Shown: piece after piece, positions 27,072 through 36,699 of the stretch
How positions within the stretch are numbered: position 1 is the stretch's first letter
Layout: each line of letters opens with the position of its first letter
Assembly: GCF_013170825.1 (NCBI RefSeq)
Contig: NZ_CP033365.1
Span: 5,282,001-5,346,000 of the forward strand
Length of the DNA: 64,000 nucleotides
Source: Mesorhizobium sp. NZP2298
GTDB lineage: Bacteria; Pseudomonadota; Alphaproteobacteria; Rhizobiales; Rhizobiaceae
Direction: 5' to 3'
The notes under the pieces: model-generated
Databases searched by the model: none
What the model was told of the DNA's origin: nothing
Seen by the model: only the letters and a program-made list of their open reading frames with translations
Program-made: the position numbers and the translations under genes

Positions 27072-27085
27072 ATTGACCCGTCAAT
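27072..27085 (+). promoter_or_regulatory. betI: Candidate BetI operator
   Basis: ATTGAC-CC-GTCAAT is a perfect 6-bp inverted repeat in an AT-rich stretch 35 bp upstream of the betI start codon. It resembles the ATTGA...TCAAT palindromes recognised by BetI repressors in other proteobacteria as I recall them. Its position over or just after the probable promoter suits choline-relieved autorepression of the whole bet operon. Confidence 0.5.
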
Positions 27086-27119
27086 AAAAAATAACGTCCG
27101 CGCAAAAATCGGGAACAAC

Positions 27120-27710
27120 ATGCCGAAAGTCGGAATGGAGCCACTGCGCCGCAAGGCGCTCATCGACGCGACGATCTCGGCGATTGGCGAGCGCGGGTCG
27201 CTTGACGTGACCATGTCCGAGATCGCCGGGCGTGCCGGCGTGTCGTCCGCGCTTGCTCATCACTATTTCGGCGCCAAGGACGAGCTCTTGTTCGCAACGA
27301 TGCGGCACATATTGGCCGAACTGACCATCGATATGCGCCGTGCCCTGCAATCCACCGCGTCTCCACGAGAACGCGTCTCCGCCGTGGTTGCCGTCAACTT
27401 CTCCGACATCCAGTTCCAGGCCGAAACCATCGCCGCCTGGCTCGCCTTCTATGTCGAGGCGCAGAAATCATCGGCCTTGCGCCGGCTGCTCAGGATCTAT
27501 GCGCGGCGGCTGCATTCGAACCTGATGAGCGGGCTGACCGGCATCCTGCCCCGCGCAGAGGCCGACCGCGCCGCGGAGGCGACAGCGGCGATGATCGACG
27601 GGCTCTACATCAGGCGGGCGTTGAAGGACGGCGTGCCCGACGCCGCGACAGCGATCGCGCTGGTCGAGGACTATCTCGAAACCAAACTCGGCGAGCGGCA
27701 AAAACAGTGA
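27120..27710 (+). CDS. betI: BetI, TetR-family choline-responsive repressor
   Basis: A 196-residue TetR-type regulator that represses betaine-synthesis genes and releases DNA when choline is present. The N-terminal helix-turn-helix (about 10-55) reads [47 protein letters not shown], matching BetI closely; the C-terminal ligand domain has [26 protein letters not shown]. The ATG at 27120 follows GGGAAC and gives the usual [12 protein letters not shown]-terminus. The stop overlaps the GTG of betC, so the repressor is the first gene of the operon it probably controls. A palindrome at 27072-27085 is the likely operator. Confidence 0.95.
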   Translation: MPKVGMEPLRRKALIDATISAIGERGSLDVTMSEIAGRAGVSSALAHHYFGAKDELLFATMRHILAELTIDMRRALQSTASPRERVSAVVAVNFSDIQFQAETIAAWLAFYVEAQKSSALRRLLRIYARRLHSNLMSGLTGILPRAEADRAAEATAAMIDGLYIRRALKDGVPDAATAIALVEDYLETKLGERQKQ

Positions 27711-29236
27711 CAGCGAAGCGACCCAATTTCCTGATCGTCATGGTCGATCAGCTCAACGGGACCTTTTTCCCCGATGGGCCTGCCGCGTTTCTGCACGCGC
27801 CGCATCTGAAAGCACTGGCAGCACGTTCGGCGCGCTTTGCCAACAACTACACGGCTTCGCCACTCTGTGCGCCGGGCCGCGCCTCGTTCATGAGCGGCCA
27901 ACTGCCGTCGCGCACCGAGGTCTATGACAATGCCGCCGAATTCGCCTCGTCGATCCCGACCTTTGCCCATCACCTGCGCGCCGACGGCTATCACACCGTG
28001 CTGTCGGGCAAGATGCATTTCGTCGGCCCCGACCAGTTGCACGGCTTCGAGGAGCGACTGACGACCGATATCTATCCCGCCGATTTCGGCTGGACGCCGG
28101 ACTACCGCAAGCCCGGCGAGCGGATCGACTGGTGGTATCACAATCTGGGTTCGGTGACCGGCGCCGGCGTCGCCGAGATCTCGAACCAGATGGAATATGA
28201 CGACGAGGTCGCCTTCCACGCGGTGCAGAAGCTCTATGACTTCGCCCGCGTCTCCGACGATGCCGCGCACCGGCCCTGGTGCCTGACCGTTTCCTTCACC
28301 CATCCCCACGATCCCTATGTGGCACGGCGGCAGTACTGGGATCTCTATGAGGATTGCCCGGCGCTCGAACCAGAAGTTGGCTTCATCCCCTACGACCGCC
28401 AAGACCCGCATTCGCAGCGGCTCTACAAGGCTTCCGACTACGACAGTTTCGACATCACGGCAGAGCAGATCCGTCGCTCGCGGCGCGGCTATTTCGCCAA
28501 CATCTCCTATCTCGACGACAAGGTGGGCGAATTGCTGTCGGTGCTCGAGCGCACGCGCATGCTCGACGACACGGTCGTCCTGTTCTGCTCGGACCACGGC
28601 GACATGCTCGGCGAGCGCGGCCTGTGGTTCAAGATGTGCTTTTTCGAGGGCTCGGCGCGGGTGCCGCTGATGATCGCCGGCAAGGGCGTGCCGGCCGGGC
28701 TGATCGAGGCGCCGGTCTCCAATCTCGATGTGACGCCGACATTGTGCGATCTCGCCGGCATAGACATGAGCGCGATCGCGCCATGGACCGACGGCCAGTC
28801 GCTGCTGCCGCTACTTGAAGGCAAGCCGCGTACGGCGCCGGTGCTGATGGAATACGCGGCCGAAGGTTCAAACGCGCCCTTGGTGGCGATCCGTGACGGC
28901 CGCTACAAGTTCGTCCATTGCGAGATCGATCCGCCGCAACTCCATGATATCGAAGCCGACCCGCATGAGTTGAGCAATCTTGCCGCCGATCCGGCGCATG
29001 CGGATCTGGTGGCGGCCTTCATGGAAAAGGTGCGCGCGCGCTGGGACATGGCGGCCTTCGACGCCGCCGTGCGCGCCAGTCAGGCCCGCCGCTGGGTGGT
29101 CTATCCGGCGCTGCGCAACGGCACGCACTATCCCTGGGAGTTCCAGCCGCTGCAGAAAGCCTCGGAACGCTACATGCGCAACCACATGGATCTCAACGTG
29201 CTCGAAGAGCAGAAACGGTTCCCGCGAGGCGAATGA
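27707..29236 (+). CDS. betC: Choline-sulfatase
   Basis: A 509-residue cytoplasmic sulfatase hydrolysing choline-O-sulfate to choline and sulfate, the entry step for this osmolyte in rhizobia. The sulfatase signature [19 protein letters not shown] contains Cys54, the residue converted to formylglycine, at the same position as in the Sinorhizobium enzyme. Metal-binding segments [10 protein letters not shown] and [17 protein letters not shown] are intact, and the C-terminal [16 protein letters not shown] region is typical of choline-sulfatases. The start is GTG, overlapping the betI stop (GTGA). Its own stop overlaps the following dehydratase gene (ATGA). Confidence 0.95.
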   Translation: MTAKRPNFLIVMVDQLNGTFFPDGPAAFLHAPHLKALAARSARFANNYTASPLCAPGRASFMSGQLPSRTEVYDNAAEFASSIPTFAHHLRADGYHTVLSGKMHFVGPDQLHGFEERLTTDIYPADFGWTPDYRKPGERIDWWYHNLGSVTGAGVAEISNQMEYDDEVAFHAVQKLYDFARVSDDAAHRPWCLTVSFTHPHDPYVARRQYWDLYEDCPALEPEVGFIPYDRQDPHSQRLYKASDYDSFDITAEQIRRSRRGYFANISYLDDKVGELLSVLERTRMLDDTVVLFCSDHGDMLGERGLWFKMCFFEGSARVPLMIAGKGVPAGLIEAPVSNLDVTPTLCDLAGIDMSAIAPWTDGQSLLPLLEGKPRTAPVLMEYAAEGSNAPLVAIRDGRYKFVHCEIDPPQLHDIEADPHELSNLAADPAHADLVAAFMEKVRARWDMAAFDAAVRASQARRWVVYPALRNGTHYPWEFQPLQKASERYMRNHMDLNVLEEQKRFPRGE

Positions 29237-30237
29237 TGGCAGACCTTCTCGTTCCCTCCCTCGATCATCTCAAACAGGCCTATGCGGTCACCTCCAGGGC
29301 GACGCAGATCACACCATTGCTGGAGTCGACGGCGCTCGCCCGAGAGACAGGTGCGGCCCGCGTCTTTATCAAGCCGGAATCGCTGCAATGGGCCGGATCC
29401 TTCAAGGTGCGCGGTGCCTATTGGCGGCTCAAGCAGCTTTCGCCCGATGAAGCGAAAAAGGGCGTCGTTGCCTATTCCTCCGGCAATTTCGCGCAAGGGC
29501 TGGCCGCCGCCGGCCAGGCGCTCGGCATTCCGGTCACCATCGTCATGCCGATCGACGCGCCGGCCGCCAAGCGCGACGCGACGGCGGGCTATGGCGCACG
29601 CGTCGTGCTGACCGACCATGGCGAACGCGCGCGTGAGGAAGTCGCCGCCGCCAAGGCGCGCGCGATCGCCGAGACGGAAGGGCTGGCACTGCTGCATCCG
29701 TTCGACGATCCCGAGATCATCGCCGGCCAGGCCGGTGCCGGCCTCGAGGCACTCGACCAGCTTGCCGCCAAGGACGCCAGCGCCGACCTGTTGTTCTGCT
29801 CGGTCGGCGGCGGTGGACTGATCGGCGGCGTTTCGCTCGCCTTCCACTACCTGTCGCCCGCAACCGAGATCATCGGCGTCGAGCCGGAAGGTTTCAACGG
29901 CATGGGCTCGTCGCTAGCGCATGGCAGCATCGAGACGATGCCGATCGGCCCGAAGTCGATCTGCGACGGGCTGATGTCGCGACGGCCGGGCGACGCGCCG
30001 TTCGCCGCGGTCAAGACCGCTGGTGTTCGCGGCATCACCGTCGATGATCAATCTGTGCGCCGCGCCATGCGGATCGCTTTCGAGCGCATGAAGCTGGTGC
30101 TCGAACCGTCCGGGGCTGCGTCACTGGCGGCACTGCTCGGCGGCAAGGTGGATGTGAAGGACAAGACCGTCCTTGTTGTGGTTACCGGCGGCAATGTCTC
30201 GCTCGCCGATTTTATGGCGCATATGAACCATGCTTGA
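29233..30237 (+). CDS. Threonine/serine dehydratase-like PLP enzyme in the bet operon
   Basis: A 334-residue fold-type II pyridoxal-phosphate enzyme. The PLP lysine is Lys58 in [12 protein letters not shown], the cofactor-phosphate loop is [13 protein letters not shown], and the substrate loop is [10 protein letters not shown]. It looks like a biodegradative threonine/serine dehydratase without the ACT regulatory domain; EutB-type hydroxyectoine enzymes are similar and cannot be excluded. It overlaps betC (4 bp) and betA (8 bp), so it is a true operon member. A reasonable inference is that it feeds serine, formed from betaine through sarcosine and glycine, into pyruvate. A second in-frame ATG lies 3 bp downstream. 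Confidence 0.87.
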   Translation: MMADLLVPSLDHLKQAYAVTSRATQITPLLESTALARETGAARVFIKPESLQWAGSFKVRGAYWRLKQLSPDEAKKGVVAYSSGNFAQGLAAAGQALGIPVTIVMPIDAPAAKRDATAGYGARVVLTDHGERAREEVAAAKARAIAETEGLALLHPFDDPEIIAGQAGAGLEALDQLAAKDASADLLFCSVGGGGLIGGVSLAFHYLSPATEIIGVEPEGFNGMGSSLAHGSIETMPIGPKSICDGLMSRRPGDAPFAAVKTAGVRGITVDDQSVRRAMRIAFERMKLVLEPSGAASLAALLGGKVDVKDKTVLVVVTGGNVSLADFMAHMNHA

Positions 30238-31882
30238 AGCGGATTTCGTCATCATCGGCTCAGGCTCGGCCGGTTCGGCCATGGCCTATCGCCTGTCGGA
30301 GGACGGCAAGCATTCGGTCATCGTCATCGAATTCGGCGGCAGCGATATCGGGCCGCTGATCCAGATGCCGTCGGCCTTGTCGATCCCGCTCAACATGAGC
30401 CTCTATGACTGGGGTTTTGCCAGCGAGCCGGAGCCGCATCTCGGCGGCCGCGTGCTGGCGACGCCGCGCGGCAAGGTCATCGGCGGCTCGTCCTCGATCA
30501 ATGGCATGGTCTATGTGCGCGGTCACGCGCGCGATTTCGACCACTGGGCCGAAGAAGGTGCGACGGGTTGGGGCTTTGCCGACGTGCTCCCCTATTTCAA
30601 GCGCATGGAAGACTCCGATGGCGGCGAGGATGGCTGGCGCGGGCATGGCGGCCCTCTGCATGTCCAGCGCGGCTCGCGTAAGAATCCGCTCTATGGCGCC
30701 TTCCTCGAGGCGGGCCGCCAGGCCGGTTTCGAACTGACCGATGACTACAATGGCGCCAAGCAGGAAGGCTTCGGCCCAATGGAGCAGACCATTCGCGGCG
30801 GCCGTCGCTGGTCGGCGGCATCAGCCTATCTGAAGCCGGCGCTCAGGCGGAGAAACGTGAGTCTGGTCAAGGGCTTTGCGCGCCGGGTGATCATCGAGAA
30901 TCAACGTGCCATCGGCGTCGAAATCGAAGCTCACAAACAGATTCAGGTCGTTAAGGCGCGACGCGAAGTGATCGTCGCCGCGTCGTCGATCAACTCGCCA
31001 AAGATCCTGATGCTGTCCGGCATCGGGCCAGCTGAGCATTTGCGCGAAAACGGCATCGCCGTCGTGGCCGACCGGCCCGGCGTCGGCCGCAATCTGCAGG
31101 ATCACCTGGAGCTTTATATCCAGCAGGAATCGACCAAGCCGATCACGCTGAATTCAGTGCTGAACCCGTTCTCCAAGGCGCTCATCGGGGCGCAGTGGCT
31201 GTTCTTCAAGTCAGGCCTCGGCGCCACCAACCATTTCGAGGCCGCCGCCTTCGTGCGCTCCCAGGCCGGTGTCGACTACCCCGACATCCAGTACCACTTC
31301 ATCCCCGCGGCGGTGCGCTATGACGGCAAGGCGGCGGCGAAGTCGCACGGCTTCCAGGCGCATGTCGGACCGATGCGGTCGAAGTCGCGCGGTTCGGTGA
31401 CGCTGCGCTCTCCAGACCCGAAAGCGAATCCGGTGATCCACTTCAACTACATGTCGCATCCGGATGATTGGGCGGAGTTCCGCCACTGTATCCGGCTGAC
31501 CCGCGAAATCTTCGGCCAGAAGGCCTTTGACGCCTATCGCGGCCAGGAGATCTCGCCGGGCAGCCATGTGCAGTCGGATGACGATCTCGATGTCTTCATC
31601 CGCGACCACGCCGAAAGCGCCTACCACCCGTGCGGCACCTGCAAGATGGGCCGCGCCGACGACCTCATGAGCGTCGTCGATGCGGAATGCCGGGTGATCG
31701 GCGTCGAGGGATTGCGGGTCGCGGACTCCTCGATCTTCCCGCGCGTCACCAACGGCAATCTCAATGCACCGTCGATCATGACCGGTGAAAAGGCGTCGGA
31801 CCACATTCTTGGCCGCACGCCGCTGGCGCCGTCCAACCAGGAACCATGGATCAATCCACGCTGGCAGGCGTCGGACAGATAG
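30230..31882 (+). CDS. betA: Choline dehydrogenase
   Basis: A 550-residue flavoprotein of the GMC oxidoreductase family oxidising choline to betaine aldehyde (and partly on to betaine) at the membrane side of the cytoplasm. The FAD-binding motif GSGSAG is at residues 10-15; GMC signatures are [28 protein letters not shown] and the second [20 protein letters not shown]; the catalytic histidine is His466 in [12 protein letters not shown], with the late Asn in [18 protein letters not shown]. The length is that of BetA. It starts 8 bp inside the preceding dehydratase gene; betB follows after a 62-bp gap. Confidence 0.95.
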   Translation: MLEADFVIIGSGSAGSAMAYRLSEDGKHSVIVIEFGGSDIGPLIQMPSALSIPLNMSLYDWGFASEPEPHLGGRVLATPRGKVIGGSSSINGMVYVRGHARDFDHWAEEGATGWGFADVLPYFKRMEDSDGGEDGWRGHGGPLHVQRGSRKNPLYGAFLEAGRQAGFELTDDYNGAKQEGFGPMEQTIRGGRRWSAASAYLKPALRRRNVSLVKGFARRVIIENQRAIGVEIEAHKQIQVVKARREVIVAASSINSPKILMLSGIGPAEHLRENGIAVVADRPGVGRNLQDHLELYIQQESTKPITLNSVLNPFSKALIGAQWLFFKSGLGATNHFEAAAFVRSQAGVDYPDIQYHFIPAAVRYDGKAAAKSHGFQAHVGPMRSKSRGSVTLRSPDPKANPVIHFNYMSHPDDWAEFRHCIRLTREIFGQKAFDAYRGQEISPGSHVQSDDDLDVFIRDHAESAYHPCGTCKMGRADDLMSVVDAECRVIGVEGLRVADSSIFPRVTNGNLNAPSIMTGEKASDHILGRTPLAPSNQEPWINPRWQASDR

Positions 31883-31944
31883 AGCATGATCCACCCATAG
31901 ATTGAGCCGCCCACTTCCGCGGCGCCGGACCATTGGAGACTCCC

Positions 31945-33408
31945 ATGCGCGCCCAGCCCACGGCATCGCACTACGTCAACGGACGCTATATCGACGACGA
32001 GCAAGGCGCGCCGCTGCCCGTCATCTACCCGGCAACCGGCGAGACCATCGCCATGCTGCGCTCGGCGACGCCGAACGTCCTGGAACTCGCCATCGAGGCC
32101 GCGCGGGCCGCGCAGCCGGCCTGGGCGCGGCTGAAGCCGGTCGAGCGCGGCCGCATCCTGCGCCGCGCCGCCGACATTCTGCGTGCCCGCAACGCCGACC
32201 TCGCCCGCATCGAGACGCTCGACACCGGCAAGGCGATCCAGGAGACGCTGGTAGCGGACGCGCCTTCCGCCGCCGACTGCCTTGAATATTTCGGCGGCGC
32301 GGTCGCCGCCTATAATGGCGAGGCCGTCGATCTCGGCGGGCCTTTCGCCTACACGCGGCGCGAGGCGCTCGGCGTCTGCGTCGGCATCGGCGCATGGAAC
32401 TACCCGATCCAGATCGCCGGCTGGAAATCGGCGCCGGCGTTGGCCATGGGCAATGCCATGGTGTTCAAGCCGTCGGAAAACACGCCGCTTTCAGCACTGG
32501 CGCTGGCCGAGATCTACAGCGAGGCCGGCCTGCCCGACGGGCTCTTCAATGTGGTGCAGGGTTATGGCGATGTCGGCGCCGGCTTGGTGGGACACGATGT
32601 CGTCGCCAAGGTCTCGGTGACCGGCTCGGTGCCGACCGGCCGCAAGGTGCTGTCGCTCGCCGGCTCGAAGATGAAGCACGCGACGATGGAGCTCGGCGGC
32701 AAGTCGCCGCTGATCGTCTTCAACGATGCCGACATCGAAAACGCCATCGGCGGCGCCATGCTCGGCAATTTCTACTCGACCGGCCAGATCTGCTCCAACG
32801 GTACGCGGGTCTTCGTGCAGAGCGGCATCCACGACCGCTTCGTCGACCGGTTGATCGAGCGGACGAAAAAGATCCGCATCGGCGACCCGCTCGACCCGGA
32901 GACCCAGATGGGGCCGCTGGTCTCGAAAGCACAGCATGAGAAGGTGGTCGGCTATATCGGGATCGGCAAGCAGGATGGCGCCACACTGGCCTGCGGCGGC
33001 AACGTGCCTTCGCTGCAAGGCTTTGACGGCGGCTTCTTCGTCGAGCCGACGGTGTTCACCGGTGTCACCGACACGATGCGCATCGCCCGCGAGGAGATTT
33101 TCGGGCCTGTCATGAGTGTGCTGAAATTCGACGGCGAGGACGAGGTGATCGACCGCGCCAACGACACCGAGTTCGGCCTCGCCGCCGGCGTCTTCACCCG
33201 TGACCTGTCGCGCGCGCACCGCGTCATCGCCGAGCTGCAGGCCGGTACCTGCTGGATCAATGCCTACAATCTGACGCCGGTGGAAATCCCGTTCGGCGGC
33301 TTCAAGCAGTCCGGCATCGGCCGCGAAAATTCGCTTGCCGCATTGGCGCTCTATTCACAGCTCAAGTCGATCTATGTGGAGACGGGGGACGTGGCGAGCC
33401 CGTATTGA
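31945..33408 (+). CDS. betB: Betaine aldehyde dehydrogenase
   Basis: A 487-residue NAD(P)-dependent aldehyde dehydrogenase producing glycine betaine, the final step from choline. The general base Glu249 lies in [10 protein letters not shown] and the nucleophile Cys283 in [13 protein letters not shown]; the cofactor motif is [21 protein letters not shown], and the end has the BetB-type [29 protein letters not shown] lies 8 bases before the ATG at 31945; an in-frame TTG at 31933 is less likely. It is the last gene of the bet operon and ends 7 bp from the stop of the convergent guanylyltransferase fusion. Confidence 0.96.
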   Translation: MRAQPTASHYVNGRYIDDEQGAPLPVIYPATGETIAMLRSATPNVLELAIEAARAAQPAWARLKPVERGRILRRAADILRARNADLARIETLDTGKAIQETLVADAPSAADCLEYFGGAVAAYNGEAVDLGGPFAYTRREALGVCVGIGAWNYPIQIAGWKSAPALAMGNAMVFKPSENTPLSALALAEIYSEAGLPDGLFNVVQGYGDVGAGLVGHDVVAKVSVTGSVPTGRKVLSLAGSKMKHATMELGGKSPLIVFNDADIENAIGGAMLGNFYSTGQICSNGTRVFVQSGIHDRFVDRLIERTKKIRIGDPLDPETQMGPLVSKAQHEKVVGYIGIGKQDGATLACGGNVPSLQGFDGGFFVEPTVFTGVTDTMRIAREEIFGPVMSVLKFDGEDEVIDRANDTEFGLAAGVFTRDLSRAHRVIAELQAGTCWINAYNLTPVEIPFGGFKQSGIGRENSLAALALYSQLKSIYVETGDVASPY

Positions 33409-33415
33409 GCCCAGC

Positions 33416-35656
33416 CTAAGCCGCCTTCTCCGCCGTTCCATCCAGATACTGCGTCAACGCGCAGACCAGGTGATAGAAGATGCTGGCCGGAACATCCGAT
33501 GCCAGCGAGCGGCCGCGTTCGTCGATACGGTCTATCCATAGGCCGAGCGGCGCCGGGTCGATGTGCCAGCGAAACAGCCGGCCAACCCGTTCCTCGATCT
33601 CCGGCTTGAGATCGGGTCCACCCGAACCGTCCAGCGCAATCGCCGCCTTGACCGCTTCGGCCTGCGGCCAGCTGCGCGAGATCAGGTCCAGCGGCAGGCC
33701 CTGCCGGGAGACGGCGCCATAGGCAAGGCCGGTGGCGCGGTTGAGGCCATTGGCGATGGCCGAGGCGTAGAGCTTTCGGGCGAAGCCGCTCAGTTCGACC
33801 TGGCCGCTGCGTCCGGCGAAATCGACCAGTAGCGAAGCCCATTCGAAGTGATGGCCGGGCTCGGTCCACGCGCCTTTCTCACCGGCTGACGGCTTCCACT
33901 CGTCATCGAAATATTCGCCCAGCGTCCAGCTTTCCCGGTCGAAGAAATGGCTCCGGAAGAGATCGATGATGCGTGCCGCACGGCGCAGATGAGCGCGCTC
34001 GCCGGTGGCCTGGTGCCAGGCCAGGAACGCTTCGAGCAAATGCATGTGCGGGTTGGAGCGCCGTTCGCCCTTCCCGTCCGATGTTTCGAGGAAACCGGTC
34101 ATGCGATGATCCTCGAGATGCGCATCGAGGAACGCGAAGGTTTCCTCGCCGAGCCGCAAGGCATCGGGATTGCCGGACATATGGGCATGGGCGAGCGCCA
34201 GGAGCACGCAGGAATGATCGTATGCATCCTCGGTGGCGTCGGCGACGGAGCCGTCGACATGGAGCGTACGCACCCAGCCGCCTTTGTCGGTGCGGCCATT
34301 CCTGGCCATGAACTCGATACCGTGGCTGATCAGCCTGTCGGCCGGACCATGCCAGCCGCGCGCGCTGGCGACGGCGAAGGCATAGACCTGCCTGGCCTGG
34401 GTCCGCATGCGCTTGGGCTTCATGAGCGGGTTGGTGTCGAAGCCCAGCGCTTCATGGAAACCGCCATGACGCTCGTCGACGCCTGATGTCGACCACAGCG
34501 GCAATGTCTCCTGAAACAGCCAGTGGTGCACACGCCGCCGCCAGGCGCCGCTTTCGATGACGCGGTCATGCGCCGGCGTGAACCTGGTTTCCAGCCGGCC
34601 CGATTTCTCGAGCTGCTCGACGATCTTCTTGACGTGCTGGCTGTGACTGACCGGCGCGACGAAAGTCGCATCGGCGGTCGAAACGATGGCCACATCCTTC
34701 ATGGCGATCGCCGACAACAGGCGGCCGTCGCTGCGGATGTAGGAGTTTTCGCAATCGATGGCGACAACATCGCCGATGACGACATTGCCTTGCTCGTCGG
34801 CCGGACCGACATCGAGCAGCGACTGCCAGGAGCCGAGATCGTTCCAGCGGAAGTCGGCCGGCACCATGGCAATGCCTTGCGCCCGCTCCATGATGGCATA
34901 GTCGATCGAGATCGAGGGTATGGCCTCATAGAGTTCCAATGGCATATAGAGGCCGGACAAATCCGATGTCGCCGCCTTGTAGGCGGCTTCGGTGGTCTGC
35001 CAGATGTCGGGCTCGAAAGCGGCGAAGGCGTCACGCATGGCAGCGGCACGAAACAGGAAGATGCCGGTGTTCCAGTAAAAGCTTCCCGCCTTGAGATAGC
35101 CCTGCGCCGTCGCAAGATCCGGCTTCTCGACGAAACGCGTGACGTCGAAGATGCCACCCAGCGCGCCCGCCACCTCGATATAGCCATAGCCGGTCTCGGG
35201 CTGTGTCGGTTTGATGCCGAACACCACGAGCCGGCCGGCGTGCGCCGCCTCGGCGCCTGCCTCGACACTCTGCCAGAATTGCCCTGCGGTCGATATTTCG
35301 TGGTCCGATGGCACAACCAGGACCAGGCTGTCGCCGAATTCGGACAGGGTGCGCAGCGTTGCCAGTGCGATCGCGGCGGCGGTGTTGCGCCCCGTGGGCT
35401 CGAACAATGGACCGCCGCCGGCGAGATCGAGGCCAGCCAGGTCGGCATGGACACGTTCGGCATGGCGCTCGGAGGCAATCAGGAAGATCGGCGTTTCGCC
35501 GGCCGGCCTTGCCGTCAGCCGGCGCAAGGTCTTGGCCAGCATGGAGCCGTCGCCCGAAAAATCGTGAAACTGCTTGGGATTGTCCTCGCGCGACAATGGC
35601 CAGAGCCGCGAGCCGACGCCGCCGCTCATGACAAAACTGACGATGCGCTGGCTCAT
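33416..35656 (-). CDS. Mannose-1-phosphate guanylyltransferase fused to an AGE-fold isomerase
   Basis: A 746-residue two-domain enzyme. Residues 1 to about 350 are a mannose-1-phosphate guanylyltransferase (GGVGSRLWPLSREDNPKQF, FVEKPDLATAQGYL, SIDYAIMERA, FRWNDLGSWQSL), making GDP-mannose. From about 370 to the end it is an N-acylglucosamine 2-epimerase (AGE)-fold barrel of the mannose isomerase type (RMRTQARQVYAFAVA, NPHMHLLEAFLAW, EPGHHFEWASLL, RSWPQAEAVKAA). Classical bifunctional enzymes carry a cupin phosphomannose isomerase there; its cupin signature is missing. An inferred role is fructose-6-phosphate to mannose-6-phosphate plus GDP-mannose synthesis for exopolysaccharide or LPS. ATG at 35656 preferred; 35695 also possible. 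Confidence 0.87.
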   Translation of the reverse strand: MSQRIVSFVMSGGVGSRLWPLSREDNPKQFHDFSGDGSMLAKTLRRLTARPAGETPIFLIASERHAERVHADLAGLDLAGGGPLFEPTGRNTAAAIALATLRTLSEFGDSLVLVVPSDHEISTAGQFWQSVEAGAEAAHAGRLVVFGIKPTQPETGYGYIEVAGALGGIFDVTRFVEKPDLATAQGYLKAGSFYWNTGIFLFRAAAMRDAFAAFEPDIWQTTEAAYKAATSDLSGLYMPLELYEAIPSISIDYAIMERAQGIAMVPADFRWNDLGSWQSLLDVGPADEQGNVVIGDVVAIDCENSYIRSDGRLLSAIAMKDVAIVSTADATFVAPVSHSQHVKKIVEQLEKSGRLETRFTPAHDRVIESGAWRRRVHHWLFQETLPLWSTSGVDERHGGFHEALGFDTNPLMKPKRMRTQARQVYAFAVASARGWHGPADRLISHGIEFMARNGRTDKGGWVRTLHVDGSVADATEDAYDHSCVLLALAHAHMSGNPDALRLGEETFAFLDAHLEDHRMTGFLETSDGKGERRSNPHMHLLEAFLAWHQATGERAHLRRAARIIDLFRSHFFDRESWTLGEYFDDEWKPSAGEKGAWTEPGHHFEWASLLVDFAGRSGQVELSGFARKLYASAIANGLNRATGLAYGAVSRQGLPLDLISRSWPQAEAVKAAIALDGSGGPDLKPEIEERVGRLFRWHIDPAPLGLWIDRIDERGRSLASDVPASIFYHLVCALTQYLDGTAEKAA

Positions 35657-35699
35657 TGGTGTCTCGCTCGGAAGTTGGTCTAGGGTAGCAGGCATGCCT

Positions 35700-36599
35700 T
35701 TAAGCCGTGTTTACCCGATTGGAAATCCGCTCGACCGCAAGATCGATGAAGGCCTTGACCAGGGGGGAAAGGTGCCGGCTGCTGGGATAGAGAACATATA
35801 GACCGCCCTCGGGCGTCGTGTAGCCGTCGAGAACGCGCCGCAACCGCCCCTCGTTGATCAGCCCCTCGGCCATCAGCTGGGGCAATTGAGCGATGCCGAA
35901 GTCCGCGAGCGCGGCCGCCACCACCGCCTGCATCTCATTGGCGGCGAATCGCCCGGCGACCACGACAGTTTCCTGGCCTTGTGGTCCATCAAGCACCCAA
36001 TGAGCGCCTGAGGCCGACTGGCCCGCGATGACGCATCGATGGCGGGCGAGATCGGCCGGGCTTTCCGGCATACCATATCGCGCGAGATAGGCGGGGCTGG
36101 CGCAGAGCAGCCTGTGCGTGGAACCGATCTTGCGGGCAATCAGCGTCGAATCCTCAAGTCTCCCGGTGCGGAAGGCGAGGTCGATGCCGTCCTCGATCAG
36201 GTTGAGCTTGTCGTCGGTGAGGCGGAGTTCGACATTGGTCTTCGGGTACAGCGCCAGAAACTCGACCACGGCGCGGATGAGGAAGTGACCGCTGAAACCA
36301 ACCGGGGCCGAAATCCGGATCGTACCCGAAGGCTCCGCCCTCGCCTCCGCGAGACGCAGATTCGCCTCCTCGATCGTCCGCAGCCCTTGGCTGCTTTGCT
36401 CATAATAGAGACGTCCGGCGTCCGTCAGGTTGAGGCTGCGTGTGGTGCGTTGCAGCAGCCGCACACCGACCTCGCGTTCGAGCGCGGCGACACGGCGGCT
36501 GACAGTGGTCTTGGGCATGGCGAGCAAGCGTGCGGCCGCGGTGAAGCTGCCGGCTTCGACGACGCGGGCAAAGACGGTGACATCGTTGAGGTCGATCAT
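35700..36599 (-). CDS. LysR-family transcriptional regulator
   Basis: A 299-residue LysR regulator. The N-terminal winged helix-turn-helix (about 1-60) reads MIDLNDVTVFARVVEAGSFTAAARLL and TTVSRRVAALEREVGVRLLQRTTRSLNLTDAG; the effector-binding domain (about 90-295) starts RISAPVGFSGHFLI. The subgroup resembles the many rhizobial LysR proteins that control a divergent oxidoreductase gene. Here the divergent neighbour is an NmrA-type gene 101 bp away, which it probably regulates. Start chosen at 36599 because the family begins within MIDLNDV; an ATG at 36629 is also in frame. Two CAATTAT repeats lie in the shared control region. Confidence 0.92.
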   Translation of the reverse strand: MIDLNDVTVFARVVEAGSFTAAARLLAMPKTTVSRRVAALEREVGVRLLQRTTRSLNLTDAGRLYYEQSSQGLRTIEEANLRLAEARAEPSGTIRISAPVGFSGHFLIRAVVEFLALYPKTNVELRLTDDKLNLIEDGIDLAFRTGRLEDSTLIARKIGSTHRLLCASPAYLARYGMPESPADLARHRCVIAGQSASGAHWVLDGPQGQETVVVAGRFAANEMQAVVAAALADFGIAQLPQLMAEGLINEGRLRRVLDGYTTPEGGLYVLYPSSRHLSPLVKAFIDLAVERISNRVNTA

Positions 36600-36626
36600 T
36601 GCGCTCAATATTGGGACAAAGTTTTC

Positions 36627-36643
36627 CAATTATAGGCAATTAT
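36627..36643. promoter_or_regulatory. Direct repeat in the LysR/NmrA control region
   Basis: CAATTAT occurs at 36627-36633 and again at 36637-36643, exactly one helical turn apart, in the AT-rich gap between the divergent LysR and NmrA genes. Such phased half-sites are candidate binding positions for the LysR protein or part of the overlapping promoters. No other evidence supports this. Confidence 0.35.
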
Positions 36644-36699
36644 GCATCAATGAGACAGAGGCTAATTTGCTCCAGACAAGACAACATGGAGCAAATGAG

